From Listeria costaricensis (lineage in GTDB: Bacteria; Bacillota; Bacilli; Lactobacillales; Listeriaceae), in the NCBI RefSeq assembly GCF_900183385.1, contig NZ_FXUT01000003.1:335-64334 (forward strand): DNA of 64,000 bases, written 5' to 3'. Shown here in pieces: positions 42,695-52,281 of this stretch (the stretch's first letter is position 1; each line of letters starts with the position of its first letter). A model generated the notes under the pieces. The model made no database searches, was not told the origin of the DNA, and saw nothing but the letters and a program-made list of their open reading frames with translations. Position numbers and translations under genes: made by a program.

Positions 42695-44581
42695 TTATTT
42701 CTCTTCATCTTTTTGTTTAGGCAGATTATCCACATAGCTATCTGAATACTGGAGCAGTTTTCGGCTGGCGTCAAATTTTTCCTTCACATCATCAGATAAA
42801 GCATGACTGGTGCCGTCATAATTCGTGGCTTTCCCCGTTTCAAAACTTTCATCAGGCTCATACATGTAACTGTTGGTAAAGTAGCTTCCTTCAGGCATGG
42901 TATAGCGTTCCGGCACGAAGTTCGTTTTGGTATTGAGAATGTCTTCACCAAACATGATCTGATCATCCGCTTTGATACCAAGCAAGTTGAGGACAGTCGG
43001 CATGACATCGATTTCGCCGCCGATATTATCAATTTTCCCCGTATCCTCCATTCCCGGATAGTGAATGAAGAAAGGAATCCGGTAATCATCGGCCGGCTGA
43101 GCTTTTAGTTCTGAATCATGATTGACATATTTCGTTTGGTTGGCCGGAAGCTCCGTCGTGTCGATAATATGATGATCCCCATAGATTACAACCACCGAAT
43201 CATCCCAAATTCCAGATTTCTTAAGCTTCTCAATAAAGTTACCCAACTGCTGATCGGCATAATGGATCGCCTGGAAGTAGTTACCAAGCTCCGTATCCTC
43301 AAGATCGCTCGGCAGTGTGAGCGACTGTTTACTTTCTGGAATTTCAAACGGCATGTGACTGCTGACAGAAATCAACTGTGCATAAAATTTTTCATCCTTG
43401 TCATAATGGTCTTTCAACACAGAGAAAGTCTTATCATACAGAACCTCATCACTGGCAGAAAAACCAATTTTGTCCTCATCCCCAAAGAAGGAGGCATCAT
43501 AGAACTTATCAAACCCGACCGCCGGATAAAATTCGTCCCGATTGTAAAAGGAAGCATCATTGGTATGAAACGTCGCCGTTTCATAATCATTTTCCCCTAG
43601 TAGACGCGGCAAGGATGGGATCACTCGGTCGCTATAGGTTTGCGTATTGGTATAATAGCCGCTCGGAAAAGTGGATGTATAAACCGACCATTCCGCATCC
43701 GCCGTATTGGATTTTGAAACCGTTTGGAAAAAATCATCCGAATAAAGCGTCTCATTTTCCAACTTGTCGAGCGTTGGTGTGACAGCTTGCCCGTTGATCT
43801 CTAAGCCCGTCAGATTCCGCTGAAAACTTTCCAGCTGGATCACAATCAGATTTTTTCCTTTGGCATCACCAAAATATTTCGGATGCTTCTTCGTTTTAAC
43901 ACCCTTAATGTCGCGAATATTGGCCGGCGTAATGTCAGCCGCCTTCACATGAGCAGTTCCAGTGAGTGCCGTAGAAACATTGTAAGTAAAGAAGCCCATT
44001 TTTTCCGCCCGTTTGGCATCACTGATAATATTTTTGCTCATCATATCATAGGTGAAAAAACCAAGTGCAACAACCGTGACGCTTAAAATAATACCCAATT
44101 TTTGACGTGTGATTTTAAAAGTTCTAGGACGGTAGCCTTTTTTCAAATCGAGGAAAAGTACAAGTGGGAAAAGCAGCAGATTCAGAAGGAACAACCAGTC
44201 GCTTCCTTGTAGAAGACTTGTGGCACTGTCTTTGACAACACCCACTTCACCGATCAAAGAAAGACTGTGATAAGTAGCCACCTCATTATAGAAGCGGTTA
44301 TAAAGAACGAATACCAGCATCAGCACGCCGATAAACGCTGTCAGCCCAGCATACCAGTAAACATGGGCTCTTTTCGGTGCAAAACTATGTATAAGCGAAA
44401 GTGGAATCAGCACGAAAAGAAGGTCCGCAATAAAACTGAAAATACTAGGATCAGGGAAAACCTGCCAATAGGCCAGTGCAAATTCGCCAACAATAAACAG
44501 TAAATAAATAACTAACACAATTCTTGCCTCTTTCTCAAACAATTTAATGGAAGCAAGCAAAAAATTCCCATTATGGCTCAT
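42695..44581 (-). CDS. ltaP: Lipoteichoic acid synthase/primase family protein
   Basis: ATG 44581 is preferred (GGGGG upstream; the longer frame starts at TTG). The 628-residue protein has five membrane helices (about 1-190) and an outside sulfatase-like domain: LIVIQLESFQRN (metal Glu), the catalytic Thr in SKSNTADAEW (about residue 300) and YGDHH (metal site). Such enzymes polymerise glycerol phosphate onto the lipid anchor of LTA. The gene lies head-to-head with an amino-acid permease, as I recall for the Listeria primase LtaP; plain LtaS is the alternative. Confidence 0.78.
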   Translation of the reverse strand: MSHNGNFLLASIKLFEKEARIVLVIYLLFIVGEFALAYWQVFPDPSIFSFIADLLFVLIPLSLIHSFAPKRAHVYWYAGLTAFIGVLMLVFVLYNRFYNEVATYHSLSLIGEVGVVKDSATSLLQGSDWLFLLNLLLFPLVLFLDLKKGYRPRTFKITRQKLGIILSVTVVALGFFTYDMMSKNIISDAKRAEKMGFFTYNVSTALTGTAHVKAADITPANIRDIKGVKTKKHPKYFGDAKGKNLIVIQLESFQRNLTGLEINGQAVTPTLDKLENETLYSDDFFQTVSKSNTADAEWSVYTSTFPSGYYTNTQTYSDRVIPSLPRLLGENDYETATFHTNDASFYNRDEFYPAVGFDKFYDASFFGDEDKIGFSASDEVLYDKTFSVLKDHYDKDEKFYAQLISVSSHMPFEIPESKQSLTLPSDLEDTELGNYFQAIHYADQQLGNFIEKLKKSGIWDDSVVVIYGDHHIIDTTELPANQTKYVNHDSELKAQPADDYRIPFFIHYPGMEDTGKIDNIGGEIDVMPTVLNLLGIKADDQIMFGEDILNTKTNFVPERYTMPEGSYFTNSYMYEPDESFETGKATNYDGTSHALSDDVKEKFDASRKLLQYSDSYVDNLPKQKDEEK

Positions 44582-44649
44582 TTTACAACAATCCCCCTTA
44601 TTCTGCAAACAAATGAGAGGTAGATTCTCAATACTATGCTTTAAAAGTA

Positions 44650-44678
44650 TTTACCTTTAAAGGGATAAAGAGTATAAT
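44650..44678 (+). promoter_or_regulatory. Promoter of the amino-acid permease gene
   Basis: TTTACC (44650-44655), 17-bp spacer, TATAAT (44673-44678). Confidence 0.65.
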
Positions 44679-44712
44679 AGTGAACATACATTTTGTGAAA
44701 GTGGGAATACAT

Positions 44713-46110
44713 ATGTCAATGAAACAACTTCTTCGCAAAAAGACTGTGGAAGAATTAATGGATCAAGGAAATGGGAAAGTGCATCTGGAAAAAACACTAG
44801 GCCCGCTAAACCTGACATTTTTAGGTGTCGGGGCTATCGTTGGGACAGGGATCTTTATTTTACCGGGAACAGTTGCAGCGACGAAATCAGGACCAGCGAT
44901 CGTGCTATCATTTGTCATTGCGGCAATCATCTGCGCCCTTGCAGCCATGTGTTATTCAGAATTTTCTTCCTCTATTCCAGTGGCGGGGAGCGCTTATACA
45001 TATGGATATGTCATCTTTGGAGAGTTAATCGCCTGGATTCTTGGCTGGGCGCTTCTATTAGAATACGGACTGGCCGTAGCTTCTGTTGCCAGTGGCTGGT
45101 CGTCTTATCTGAATGCCTTTTTATCCGGTTTTGGCTTGGAAATACCAAAAGCACTCTCAGGGCCTTTCCAACCGGACGCGGGAACGTACATCAATTTGCC
45201 AGCTATTGTCATAGTCTTTGTCATCGCGATTTTACTGACAAAAGGTGTCAACGAGTCGACAAAAGTGAATGCTGTCATGGTCGTCTTGAAAGTCAGTGTC
45301 ATCCTGCTCTTTATCCTAGTGGGAATGTTCTATGTTAAACCTTCTAACTGGCAGCCGTTCATGCCATACGGTTTCAGCGGTGTTCTAAGCGGGGCAGCGA
45401 CCGTATTCTTCGCTTACTTAGGGTTTGACGCGGTGTCCTCGGCAGCTGAGGAAGTAAAAAATCCGCAGCGCAATATGCCGATCGGGATCATCGGTTCGCT
45501 ATTTGTCTGTACTTTACTATATGTCGTCGTTTCAATCGTATTGACCGGAATCGTGTCATATACAGAATTGAATGTGACCGATCCAGTCGCTTTTGCTCTT
45601 CAAATCATTCATCAGGACTGGGCAGCAGGACTTGTATCGCTAGGAGCAGTTGTCGGAATGGTAACCGTCATTCTTGTGATGATGTATGGGGGCACTCGTC
45701 TAGTGTATGCACTAGGCCGTGACGGATTGTTGCCAAGAAGTATGGCCGAACTAAATCCAAAAACGAAGACACCTATTAAAAACACATGGGTTTATTCCAT
45801 CATCGTGGCAATTTGTGCCGGCTTCATTCCGCTCGACAAATTGGCAGAAATGGTCAATATCGGAACACTCCTTGCCTTTATGTTCGTTTCACTAGGAGTC
45901 ATTTCACTACGTAAAAATAAATCAATCAACCATAACGGCTTTAAAGTACCATTTTATCCCGTGCTTCCAATCGTGTCCTTCTTGCTGTGCGCCTTTATGA
46001 TCACACAACTGGCTGCTGTCACTTGGATTGCAGCTGCAATCTGGTTTGCTTTCGGTCTGATTCTTTATTTTACCTATGGCCGACGACATAGTACACTTAA
46101 TAAAAAGTAA
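44713..46110 (+). CDS. APC-superfamily amino acid permease
   Basis: The 465-residue membrane protein has 12 helices. The first carries the substrate loop GVGAIVGTGIFILPGTVAA, and FFAYLGFDAVSSAAEEVKNPQRNMP marks the sixth, typical of the CAT/YfnA group of cationic or neutral amino-acid transporters. The start is ATG 44713 rather than the further upstream frame start. No amino-acid enzyme is linked, so the substrate is open. Confidence 0.87.
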   Translation: MSMKQLLRKKTVEELMDQGNGKVHLEKTLGPLNLTFLGVGAIVGTGIFILPGTVAATKSGPAIVLSFVIAAIICALAAMCYSEFSSSIPVAGSAYTYGYVIFGELIAWILGWALLLEYGLAVASVASGWSSYLNAFLSGFGLEIPKALSGPFQPDAGTYINLPAIVIVFVIAILLTKGVNESTKVNAVMVVLKVSVILLFILVGMFYVKPSNWQPFMPYGFSGVLSGAATVFFAYLGFDAVSSAAEEVKNPQRNMPIGIIGSLFVCTLLYVVVSIVLTGIVSYTELNVTDPVAFALQIIHQDWAAGLVSLGAVVGMVTVILVMMYGGTRLVYALGRDGLLPRSMAELNPKTKTPIKNTWVYSIIVAICAGFIPLDKLAEMVNIGTLLAFMFVSLGVISLRKNKSINHNGFKVPFYPVLPIVSFLLCAFMITQLAAVTWIAAAIWFAFGLILYFTYGRRHSTLNKK

Positions 46111-46177
46111 GTAGAAGTCCGCATGCTTTTTATGCTGATGTGTCCTAATAATGAAATGATAACCAATAAATAGAAAA

Positions 46178-46211
46178 TGTGGAGCGACCAATCATCGCTC
46201 CACATTTTTTT
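46178..46211. terminator. Terminator between permease and LysR remnant
   Basis: TGTGGAGCGA pairs with TCGCTCCACA, then a T-run. Confidence 0.88.
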
Positions 46212-46250
46212 GTACAGTTTAGAACCCAAATTTACAAGTATACAGACTCG

Positions 46251-46925
46251 TTACATGCACTCTTTCAATTCAGCTAGTAAGAGCTTTGCTACAGGAGTGA
46301 ATACCTGATACTTTTTCCAAATGATGTGCATGGGTGAGTGAAGTGCTGGTTCCAGTGGAATAAAGCGTAAATCACTGTCTGTTCCAGTATTTACAAGCCC
46401 ATCAAATCCCAGAGGGTAGCCAAGGTTTTCCCTGACCATAATAGTCGTGTTAAAAAGTAAATCATATGTGGCAGCAATATGCAGATTGGAGGACTGTTCG
46501 CCAAACCAGTCAAGAAGTGCTTCCTGCATACCCTGTCGTGAAACGATCAAAGGCAGGTTTTGCAAATCCGTGACAGTGACTGATTTTTGTGTAGCCAGTG
46601 GGTCATCTGCTCTTGTTAAAATACCCCAGCGGTCAGAATGCGGCACCGTTAAGTAATTATACTTGAATAAATCAACTTGTTTTACAATGACCGCCAGATC
46701 AAGTAGTCCTTTTTCAATCCGTTCGGTAATGGCATCTGAAGCACTACTATAAAAATGAAACCGAATATTCGGATGCTTTTTTTGGAGGGCTCGAGTTGAT
46801 TTGATAAAATGATTCATACCAGCAGATTCTGCACACCCAATTCTAATATCACCACCAGATATTTCATCAAGTGATTTGAATTCAGCAGAAGTCTTATCAA
46901 CCATATCAATAATTTCCGCTGCTCT
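46251..46925 (-). pseudogene. LysR-family regulator lacking its DNA-binding domain
   Basis: The frame encodes the complete LysR substrate-binding domain (SGGDIRIGCAESAGMNHF onward) plus a short linker-helix segment (RAAEIIDMVDKTSAEF) that normally follows the HTH. Immediately upstream the frame meets a TAA at 46926-46928, and no HTH appears in the next 150 bp. The 80-residue DNA-binding end is therefore deleted. A short ATG product of 217 residues could still be made but could not bind DNA as a normal LysR. It diverges from hscC. Confidence 0.8.
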
Positions 46926-47040
46926 TTAGTACCAATTGAATAATGATGAGCCTGATTTTCACGAAATATGGAAGTCAGGTTTTTTAGTAGGAATAAAGAG
47001 TGGCGTTCTTACTGAAATAGTACATTTGTGAAATAAATTT

Positions 47041-47049
47041 TGCTATAAT
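47041..47049 (+). promoter_or_regulatory. Extended -10 promoter of hscC
   Basis: TGCTATAAT is an extended -10 box (TGnTATAAT) with no good -35; the 38-bp stretch 47023-47060 recurs at 49013-49050 with 33 identical bases. Confidence 0.6.
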
Positions 47050-47084
47050 TTGAATAGAACACGCAACAAGGAGGCAGCAAAATA

Positions 47085-48785
47085 ATGACAACAATCGGAA
47101 TTGATTTAGGAACATCTAATAGTTTGGTCGCATATTGGGACGGGGATCAGCCGGTATTGATTCCTAATGTGTTTGGAGAGGTATTGACGCCATCAGTAGT
47201 TGGAGTGGATAAAGATGGCGTGATTCTAGTCGGACAAACTGCTAAAGAGAGGCTAACAACGCATCCCGATAAAACAGTAGCTGCTTTTAAACGGCAAATG
47301 GGCACACAAAAAAACTATCTACTAGGGGAGCATACTTTCACAGCTGTGGATTTGTCGGCGATCATTTTAAAAACTTTAAAACAGGATGCAGAAAATTTTC
47401 TAGAACACCCCTGTGAAGATGCTGTGATTAGTGTCCCAGCTTATTTTAATGACACGCAACGAAAGGCAACATTAGATGCAGCCTATTTGGCGGGATTAAA
47501 AGTAGATAAATTGATTAGTGAACCTACCGCAGCGGCTATTGCTTATGGCATTCATGATCAAGAACTCGATATGGTGCTGGCTATCTTTGATTTAGGCGGA
47601 GGAACGTTTGACGTATCCATCATTGAAATGTTTGAAGGCGTTATGCAAGTAGTGGCCATTTCAGGAGATAACTTTTTGGGTGGGGAAGATTTTACAAAAG
47701 CACTATTTCATTATTTCCTTAAATATCATCAGTTGAGCGATTCTATGCTTGAACTGGAAGAGAAGGCACAGCTTTTGCGTCAGATTGAAGAGGCCAAGCA
47801 ACGACTAGGAGAGCTGCCACAAGTTAAAATATCAGCTAGAATTGCAAAGAAAGAATATGAAATGGTTGTGACACAAGAACTGTTTGCAGAGATTTCAGAA
47901 CCGCTTTTGGCAAAAATGCGTGGGCCGATCGTTCAGGCATTAAATGATGCCGGTTTTAAACCGCAAGATCTGGATCAGATTATTTTAATAGGTGGAGCAA
48001 CGAAAATGCAAGTGGTCAAAAGTTTTGCCAGTCGTTTCTTAGGAAAAGTGCCCTTTATGTACATCAATCCAGATCAAGCAGTCGGTTTGGGGACAGCCGT
48101 TCAAATAGCGCTTAAGGAACGTCATCATTCAGTGGAAAACTTTATTATGACGGATGTCTGTGCATACACTCTTGGTACAGAGGTCGTAGAGCAACTATCG
48201 CAAGGCAAATTTGAAGAAAATGTTTATTTGCCGATTATTGACCGAAATACTCCGATACCAGTTAGTAAAGTAAAAAGATTGGTGAGCATATTTAATAATC
48301 AAGAATGCTTGCGAATCCAAATCTTTCAGGGGGAAAGCCGTAAAACAGATGGCAATCTGAAATTAGGAGAACTTGAGGTCAAGTTGCCACCAGCATCTCC
48401 AGCAGGCTATCCAGTTGATGTTCGCTATACATATGATAAAAATGGCGTGCTTGAAGTGCTTGTCACATTGCCTCTACTGGGTGAAACTAAACGATTAGTT
48501 TTGCAAAACGGCTCAACGAATTTATCACAAAAAGAATTAGATGAACAGTTAGAAAAATTAGCGGCATTCAAAGTTCATCCACGAGACAAACAGGAGAACC
48601 TTTACCTATTGGCCAGAGCAGAAGTGCTTTATCAGCGAGTTCTGGCAGAGAAACGAGAGATTATTGGGCAATTGATCAGAGAGTTTGAGATGCTCCTAGA
48701 TCGACAGGATGAGCGCGAAATCAGAAAAGCGGTTGCTGAATTTAAAAAGAAACTGGATACCATGGAAAGCCAGATGCTTTGGTAA
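47085..48785 (+). CDS. hscC: Hsp70-family chaperone HscC
   Basis: The 566-residue protein is shorter than DnaK and collinear with E. coli HscC as I recall it. It has the ATPase phosphate loops IGIDLGTSNSLVAYW, VISVPAYFNDTQRKAT, ISEPTAAAIAYG and FDLGGGTFDVSII, the substrate domain with IIDRNTPIPVSK and a short helical lid. The long DnaK C-terminal tail is absent. HscC proteins work with a small set of J-proteins; none is encoded here. Ribosome site AAGGAGG is strong. Function in Gram-positives is poorly known. Confidence 0.88.
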   Translation: MTTIGIDLGTSNSLVAYWDGDQPVLIPNVFGEVLTPSVVGVDKDGVILVGQTAKERLTTHPDKTVAAFKRQMGTQKNYLLGEHTFTAVDLSAIILKTLKQDAENFLEHPCEDAVISVPAYFNDTQRKATLDAAYLAGLKVDKLISEPTAAAIAYGIHDQELDMVLAIFDLGGGTFDVSIIEMFEGVMQVVAISGDNFLGGEDFTKALFHYFLKYHQLSDSMLELEEKAQLLRQIEEAKQRLGELPQVKISARIAKKEYEMVVTQELFAEISEPLLAKMRGPIVQALNDAGFKPQDLDQIILIGGATKMQVVKSFASRFLGKVPFMYINPDQAVGLGTAVQIALKERHHSVENFIMTDVCAYTLGTEVVEQLSQGKFEENVYLPIIDRNTPIPVSKVKRLVSIFNNQECLRIQIFQGESRKTDGNLKLGELEVKLPPASPAGYPVDVRYTYDKNGVLEVLVTLPLLGETKRLVLQNGSTNLSQKELDEQLEKLAAFKVHPRDKQENLYLLARAEVLYQRVLAEKREIIGQLIREFEMLLDRQDEREIRKAVAEFKKKLDTMESQMLW

Positions 48786-49136
48786 GAACGATTATGGAAG
48801 CTAGGTAAATCAAGCTTTTCGCTAGTATTCTTATTTGTTCGCCGAAACATTTGGTGGATCAGGTTTCCAAACGAGATAACGATTTTCACTTGATAAATAA
48901 AAAACCCAACTTCGCAAAAAGTCAGGTTTCAGACTGTAGACCAAGGATGAGAATATCTGGCCTACAGTCTTTTTATATCTAAAAGAAAAGCAACTATTTC
49001 GTGAAAGTGTTCCATTTGCGAAAGAAGTTTTGTTATAATTTGAATAGAATACACTTGGGCTACCTACCACTTTTTTGTATCAACGACAGAAGAGCCGGGT
49101 TTTCAATTGGAAAATTAAGGGAAAAAGCAGAAGTAA
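48786..49136. other. 351-bp gap with two hairpins and a copy of the hscC promoter
   Basis: A terminator lies at 48932-48974 (GACTGTAGACC with GGCCTACAGTC, T-run), preceded by an AACC..ACTT/AAGT..GGTT hairpin (about 48903-48928). At 49013-49050 is the duplicate of the hscC promoter, with TGTTATAAT (49031-49039), but no gene starts behind it. Confidence 0.6.
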
Positions 49137-49421
49137 TCATGATTTTCTCATGACAGCTGTTTTAAATAAAAACCGACTGGAAAAGAACATGAGACAAAGA
49201 AGAATGATTGTTCCAATGCCAAGTATAATTTGTTGAAGGGCGACGACTTCTTCTGCTGGAAAAGCTGATTTTGCTATAAAGAATAATAAGAACAAACCGC
49301 AATTGGCGATGAAGCCAACCCAAAAAGGAGAATATCCACCCAGCTTTGCGACAATAAACGAAACAAGCCAGAAAAATAAGGCTAGTCCTACCCCAGATAC
49401 ATACATGGTTGATAGAATCAA
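49137..49421 (-). CDS. Small membrane protein, three helices
   Basis: About 94 residues, nearly all hydrophobic, with three likely transmembrane segments (about 5-25, 33-55 and 68-88). The best start is TTG 49421, eight bases after AAAGGAG; GTG 49430 directly abuts that site. I do not recognise a family. It diverges from the CorA-type gene. Confidence 0.6.
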   Translation of the reverse strand: MILSTMYVSGVGLALFFWLVSFIVAKLGGYSPFWVGFIANCGLFLLFFIAKSAFPAEEVVALQQIILGIGTIILLCLMFFSSRFLFKTAVMRKS

Positions 49422-49527
49422 TTTCTTCACTCCTTTGTTACGAAAATATTTCTGATTTTGTTTATTGTAACATAAATGAAATCTATTGTAAAGATTGAAA
49501 TAATAAAAGCAGAAAGCAGGGAACGAT

Positions 49528-50481
49528 TTGATTGAGTACTATAAGTCAATGTCAGACGGTACCATAATGAAAAGGGAAGAATTGGAAAGTGGAACATGGA
49601 TGAACGTGGTAGCTCCGACTGAACAAGAAATTGAAGAAATCAGCCAGAAATTTGACATTCCGCATGGATATATACGTGATGCTCTGGATACAGAAGAAAG
49701 ATCGCGAATCGAATTAAAACGGGCAGCAGAGGCTGTGAGTCATTCTTTAGTTATTGTCGACTGTCCCTTTGAAACGAAGGATGAACTCGGCTTTCCGATG
49801 TATGAAACCATGCCAATTGGGATTATTTTGACAGAAGAAGTCATTGTGACCGTTTCATTAAAGGAAAGTCCTGTCATTGAAAGCATTATTGCTTCTAAGA
49901 TCGAGCAGTATGATACAGCTAGTCATACACGCTTCCTACTACAAATTCTATATGCAGTCTCTTATTTTTATTTGAAATATTTGAATCAGTTGATCGGAGT
50001 CACAAACAAGTTAGAGGGGAAAATTAAACAGTCGATGAAAAATGAGCAGCTGTATGCGTTTATGGCTGTACAGAAGAGTCTGGTTTTCTTTGCAACAGCG
50101 CTCCAAAGCAACAAAGCAATTCTAGACAAAATGCAAGATGTGGAGCATTTCATGCAGAATCAGGAAAACCATGATTTATTGCGAGATGTAGTCATTGAAA
50201 ACAAGCAGGCGATTGCGATGACAGATACTTATACGCAAATCATCAGCGGCATGTCGGATATTTTTTCGTCTGTTATTTCCAATAATTTAAATATCGTCAT
50301 GAAATTTTTGACCAGCTTTACGATTATTTTGTCATTGCCTACGATTGTGGGAAGTATTTATGGCATGAATGTGAAGCTTCCATTTGCAGATAATGCGCAT
50401 GCTTTTAATGGAATTATGCTGTTTACCTTTTTAATTACTGCATGTGTAACGATTGTTTTTTGGCGGAAAAATTATTTCTAA
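49528..50481 (+). CDS. corA: CorA-family divalent metal transporter
   Basis: The 317-residue protein has a long cytoplasmic N-terminal domain and two C-terminal membrane helices. Between them is the family signature YGMNVKLPF (GMN selectivity loop at about 281-283). CorA-type channels carry Mg2+ or Co2+/Zn2+ as pentamers. The start is TTG behind GCAGGGA. It is 21 bp before the GntR gene, so both may be one transcript. Confidence 0.88.
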   Translation: MIEYYKSMSDGTIMKREELESGTWMNVVAPTEQEIEEISQKFDIPHGYIRDALDTEERSRIELKRAAEAVSHSLVIVDCPFETKDELGFPMYETMPIGIILTEEVIVTVSLKESPVIESIIASKIEQYDTASHTRFLLQILYAVSYFYLKYLNQLIGVTNKLEGKIKQSMKNEQLYAFMAVQKSLVFFATALQSNKAILDKMQDVEHFMQNQENHDLLRDVVIENKQAIAMTDTYTQIISGMSDIFSSVISNNLNIVMKFLTSFTIILSLPTIVGSIYGMNVKLPFADNAHAFNGIMLFTFLITACVTIVFWRKNYF

Positions 50482-50502
50482 AGATGAATTCGGGGGATAA
50501 AT

Positions 50503-51147
50503 ATGAAAAAACTAACTTATGAAAAACGTGCGTATCAATTTATCAAAGACCAGATTTTGCAAGGGAATTATCATGTTGGCGAGCACATTCCAGAAGCGAA
50601 AATTGCTACCCAGCTAGGTATCAGCCGAACGCCTGTTAGACATGCACTAAAAATACTAGAAAAAGAGCAATTGGTCGAAATTCAGTCGCATAAAGGGGCG
50701 GTTGTCGTTCCAAGTGATATGACCGTGGATCGCTACTTGGATTTGATTGAGTTTAGTGAGGGCCTAATGCTCAAAACGATCGAAAAATTCAAACGTAAAA
50801 ATGGCTCCTTTCCAATTGAAGAGATGACGCAGATCATGCAGTACATGCAAGATGCCATCAAAGAGCAGGATGAAGAAAAATTTATCAGTCAGTTATTTAA
50901 GTATTTTTTTACTTTGATTCGGTTAATGCAAAATCAGTATGCGGCTGAGTGGGTTTTGTCTGTTGAACAAGAATTTGATCGCAAAGCACGAAAAGAGTTG
51001 CGGAGCATTCCGGTCAGTTTGGCGGAAGAAACGATTCATTATTTAGAAACGATCAATCACGCTCTGATCAATAAGAACTATCAGCTTGCAGAAGAGACTG
51101 TGGAAATGTTAATTAACCGCTATATTATTCGCACTTTTCGCTATTAA
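50503..51147 (+). CDS. GntR-family regulator (FCD/FadR type) 1
   Basis: The 214-residue protein has an N-terminal winged helix (YHVGEHIPEAKIATQLGISRTPVRHALKIL region, about 18-50) and an all-helical C-terminal domain similar to FCD sensors. Metal-binding residues of FCD domains are not obvious, so the ligand is unknown. It follows the CorA-type gene closely. Its paralogue starts 390 bp downstream. Confidence 0.8.
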   Translation: MKKLTYEKRAYQFIKDQILQGNYHVGEHIPEAKIATQLGISRTPVRHALKILEKEQLVEIQSHKGAVVVPSDMTVDRYLDLIEFSEGLMLKTIEKFKRKNGSFPIEEMTQIMQYMQDAIKEQDEEKFISQLFKYFFTLIRLMQNQYAAEWVLSVEQEFDRKARKELRSIPVSLAEETIHYLETINHALINKNYQLAEETVEMLINRYIIRTFRY

Positions 51148-51536
51148 ACAGGAAATCCCAGCGCTTTTTCGATTAAAATGTATGCAAAACTCCTCCCGTG
51201 CTATTTTTCTTAAAGAAATCTTAAACAAAAAATACATTAAAAATACACAATGTGTACAAGATTACGTTAAAAGTGATTCTAATGTGAATTCATACGTTTA
51301 TTTTTGTGCACATTATTGCTGTGGAAAAGCTAGTTATTTCAAGGATTCAGCATAAGAAAATACAAATAAAAAGCAATATTACTTTTTGAAAATACGCGAT
51401 TCTTCATTAATAAAAATCTCAAACTTTTTTGTATAGCAAACGATAAAATAATCATTTATGATAAAAAAAGAGGTATATTTGCAAGGTACCATATGATATA
51501 ATGATGAAAAAGTTCACCACCTAAAGGAGCGTAAAA
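51148..51536. other. 389-bp AT-rich gap with short palindromes
   Basis: It holds TACACA-A-TGTGTA (51244-51256), TGTGCACA (51305-51312) and GGTACC (51485-51490), the last just before TATAAT (51497-51502) of the second GntR gene. GT-N-AC palindromes are typical of FadR-type operators. No gene is visible. Confidence 0.5.
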
Positions 51537-52193
51537 ATGTTAAAAAGTAAACGTGATTATAAGACCTTAGATAAAGTTGTTTATTTCAGCATCATTGAAA
51601 AAATCAAGACAGGTGAATTAAAACCTAATGAACATCTTACCGAGGAACGGCTCTCCAAAGAGCTTGGAGTTAGTCGCTCTCCGATCCGCAAAGCAATCAC
51701 GGCTTTGGTAGCAGAAGGTGTCCTTGATTACCGCACATATAGTGGGGTAGTGGTAAAAGATTCGCTTGTTGATTCTACCCGTTATGTTCAGCTGCTTGAA
51801 GTAATTGAACTTTTTGTTAAAGCAACATTGGAAAAAATTGAACAAATGGAGACGGAAATTAGTACAACAGATTTGAGAAACTGTATACAAAGTATGGACC
51901 GTGCTTCGTATTTGAAAGACTTAGATGAGTATCTATTCAATGAACATCAATTTTTCTTACGTTTGATTGCTCATTCTGGTAATCCGTATTATAAAGATAT
52001 GGCGAAGAAGGTATTTTTCAATATTACTTACTTTGCGGTTGAGTCGATTAATCAGATTAATGAGGATATGCGGGACCGTACGATCAAGCATTTGAATCAA
52101 ATCGTAGATCTGCTTGATAAACAAGCTTTCCAAGAAGCCAATGCTGAAATAAAAAAACTACTCGGCGAATTTGTCGTAAACGCATTTCGTTAA
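51537..52193 (+). CDS. GntR-family regulator (FCD/FadR type) 2
   Basis: The 218-residue protein has the winged helix (LTEERLSKELGVSRSPIRKA, about 37-56) and a helical C-terminal domain that contains HQFFLRLIAHSGN, the usual place of FCD metal His residues. It resembles the first GntR protein in layout but clearly differs in sequence. AAAGGAG precedes the ATG. A strong terminator follows, so it is a single-gene unit; the GGTACC site upstream may serve autoregulation. Confidence 0.82.
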   Translation: MLKSKRDYKTLDKVVYFSIIEKIKTGELKPNEHLTEERLSKELGVSRSPIRKAITALVAEGVLDYRTYSGVVVKDSLVDSTRYVQLLEVIELFVKATLEKIEQMETEISTTDLRNCIQSMDRASYLKDLDEYLFNEHQFFLRLIAHSGNPYYKDMAKKVFFNITYFAVESINQINEDMRDRTIKHLNQIVDLLDKQAFQEANAEIKKLLGEFVVNAFR

Positions 52194-52238
52194 GCAGTAG
52201 CGTTCATCATTTATAAAAAGAAACTTAAGACCAAATAA

Positions 52239-52281
52239 AAGACGTTCAAGATGATTTCCGCATCTTGAACGTCTTTTTTTA
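52239..52281. terminator. Bidirectional terminator
   Basis: AAGACGTTCAAGATG pairs perfectly with CATCTTGAACGTCTT; T-run follows. Confidence 0.92.

Noticed and set aside
43118-43600. Plus-strand open frames over the LTA synthase gene
   Set aside because: The minus-strand LTA protein has all catalytic motifs; these frames are shadows.
47026-47043. Full Rex operator at the hscC promoter
   Set aside because: TTTGTGAAATAAATTTTG lacks a matching second half; its duplicate copy at 49016 has even less match.
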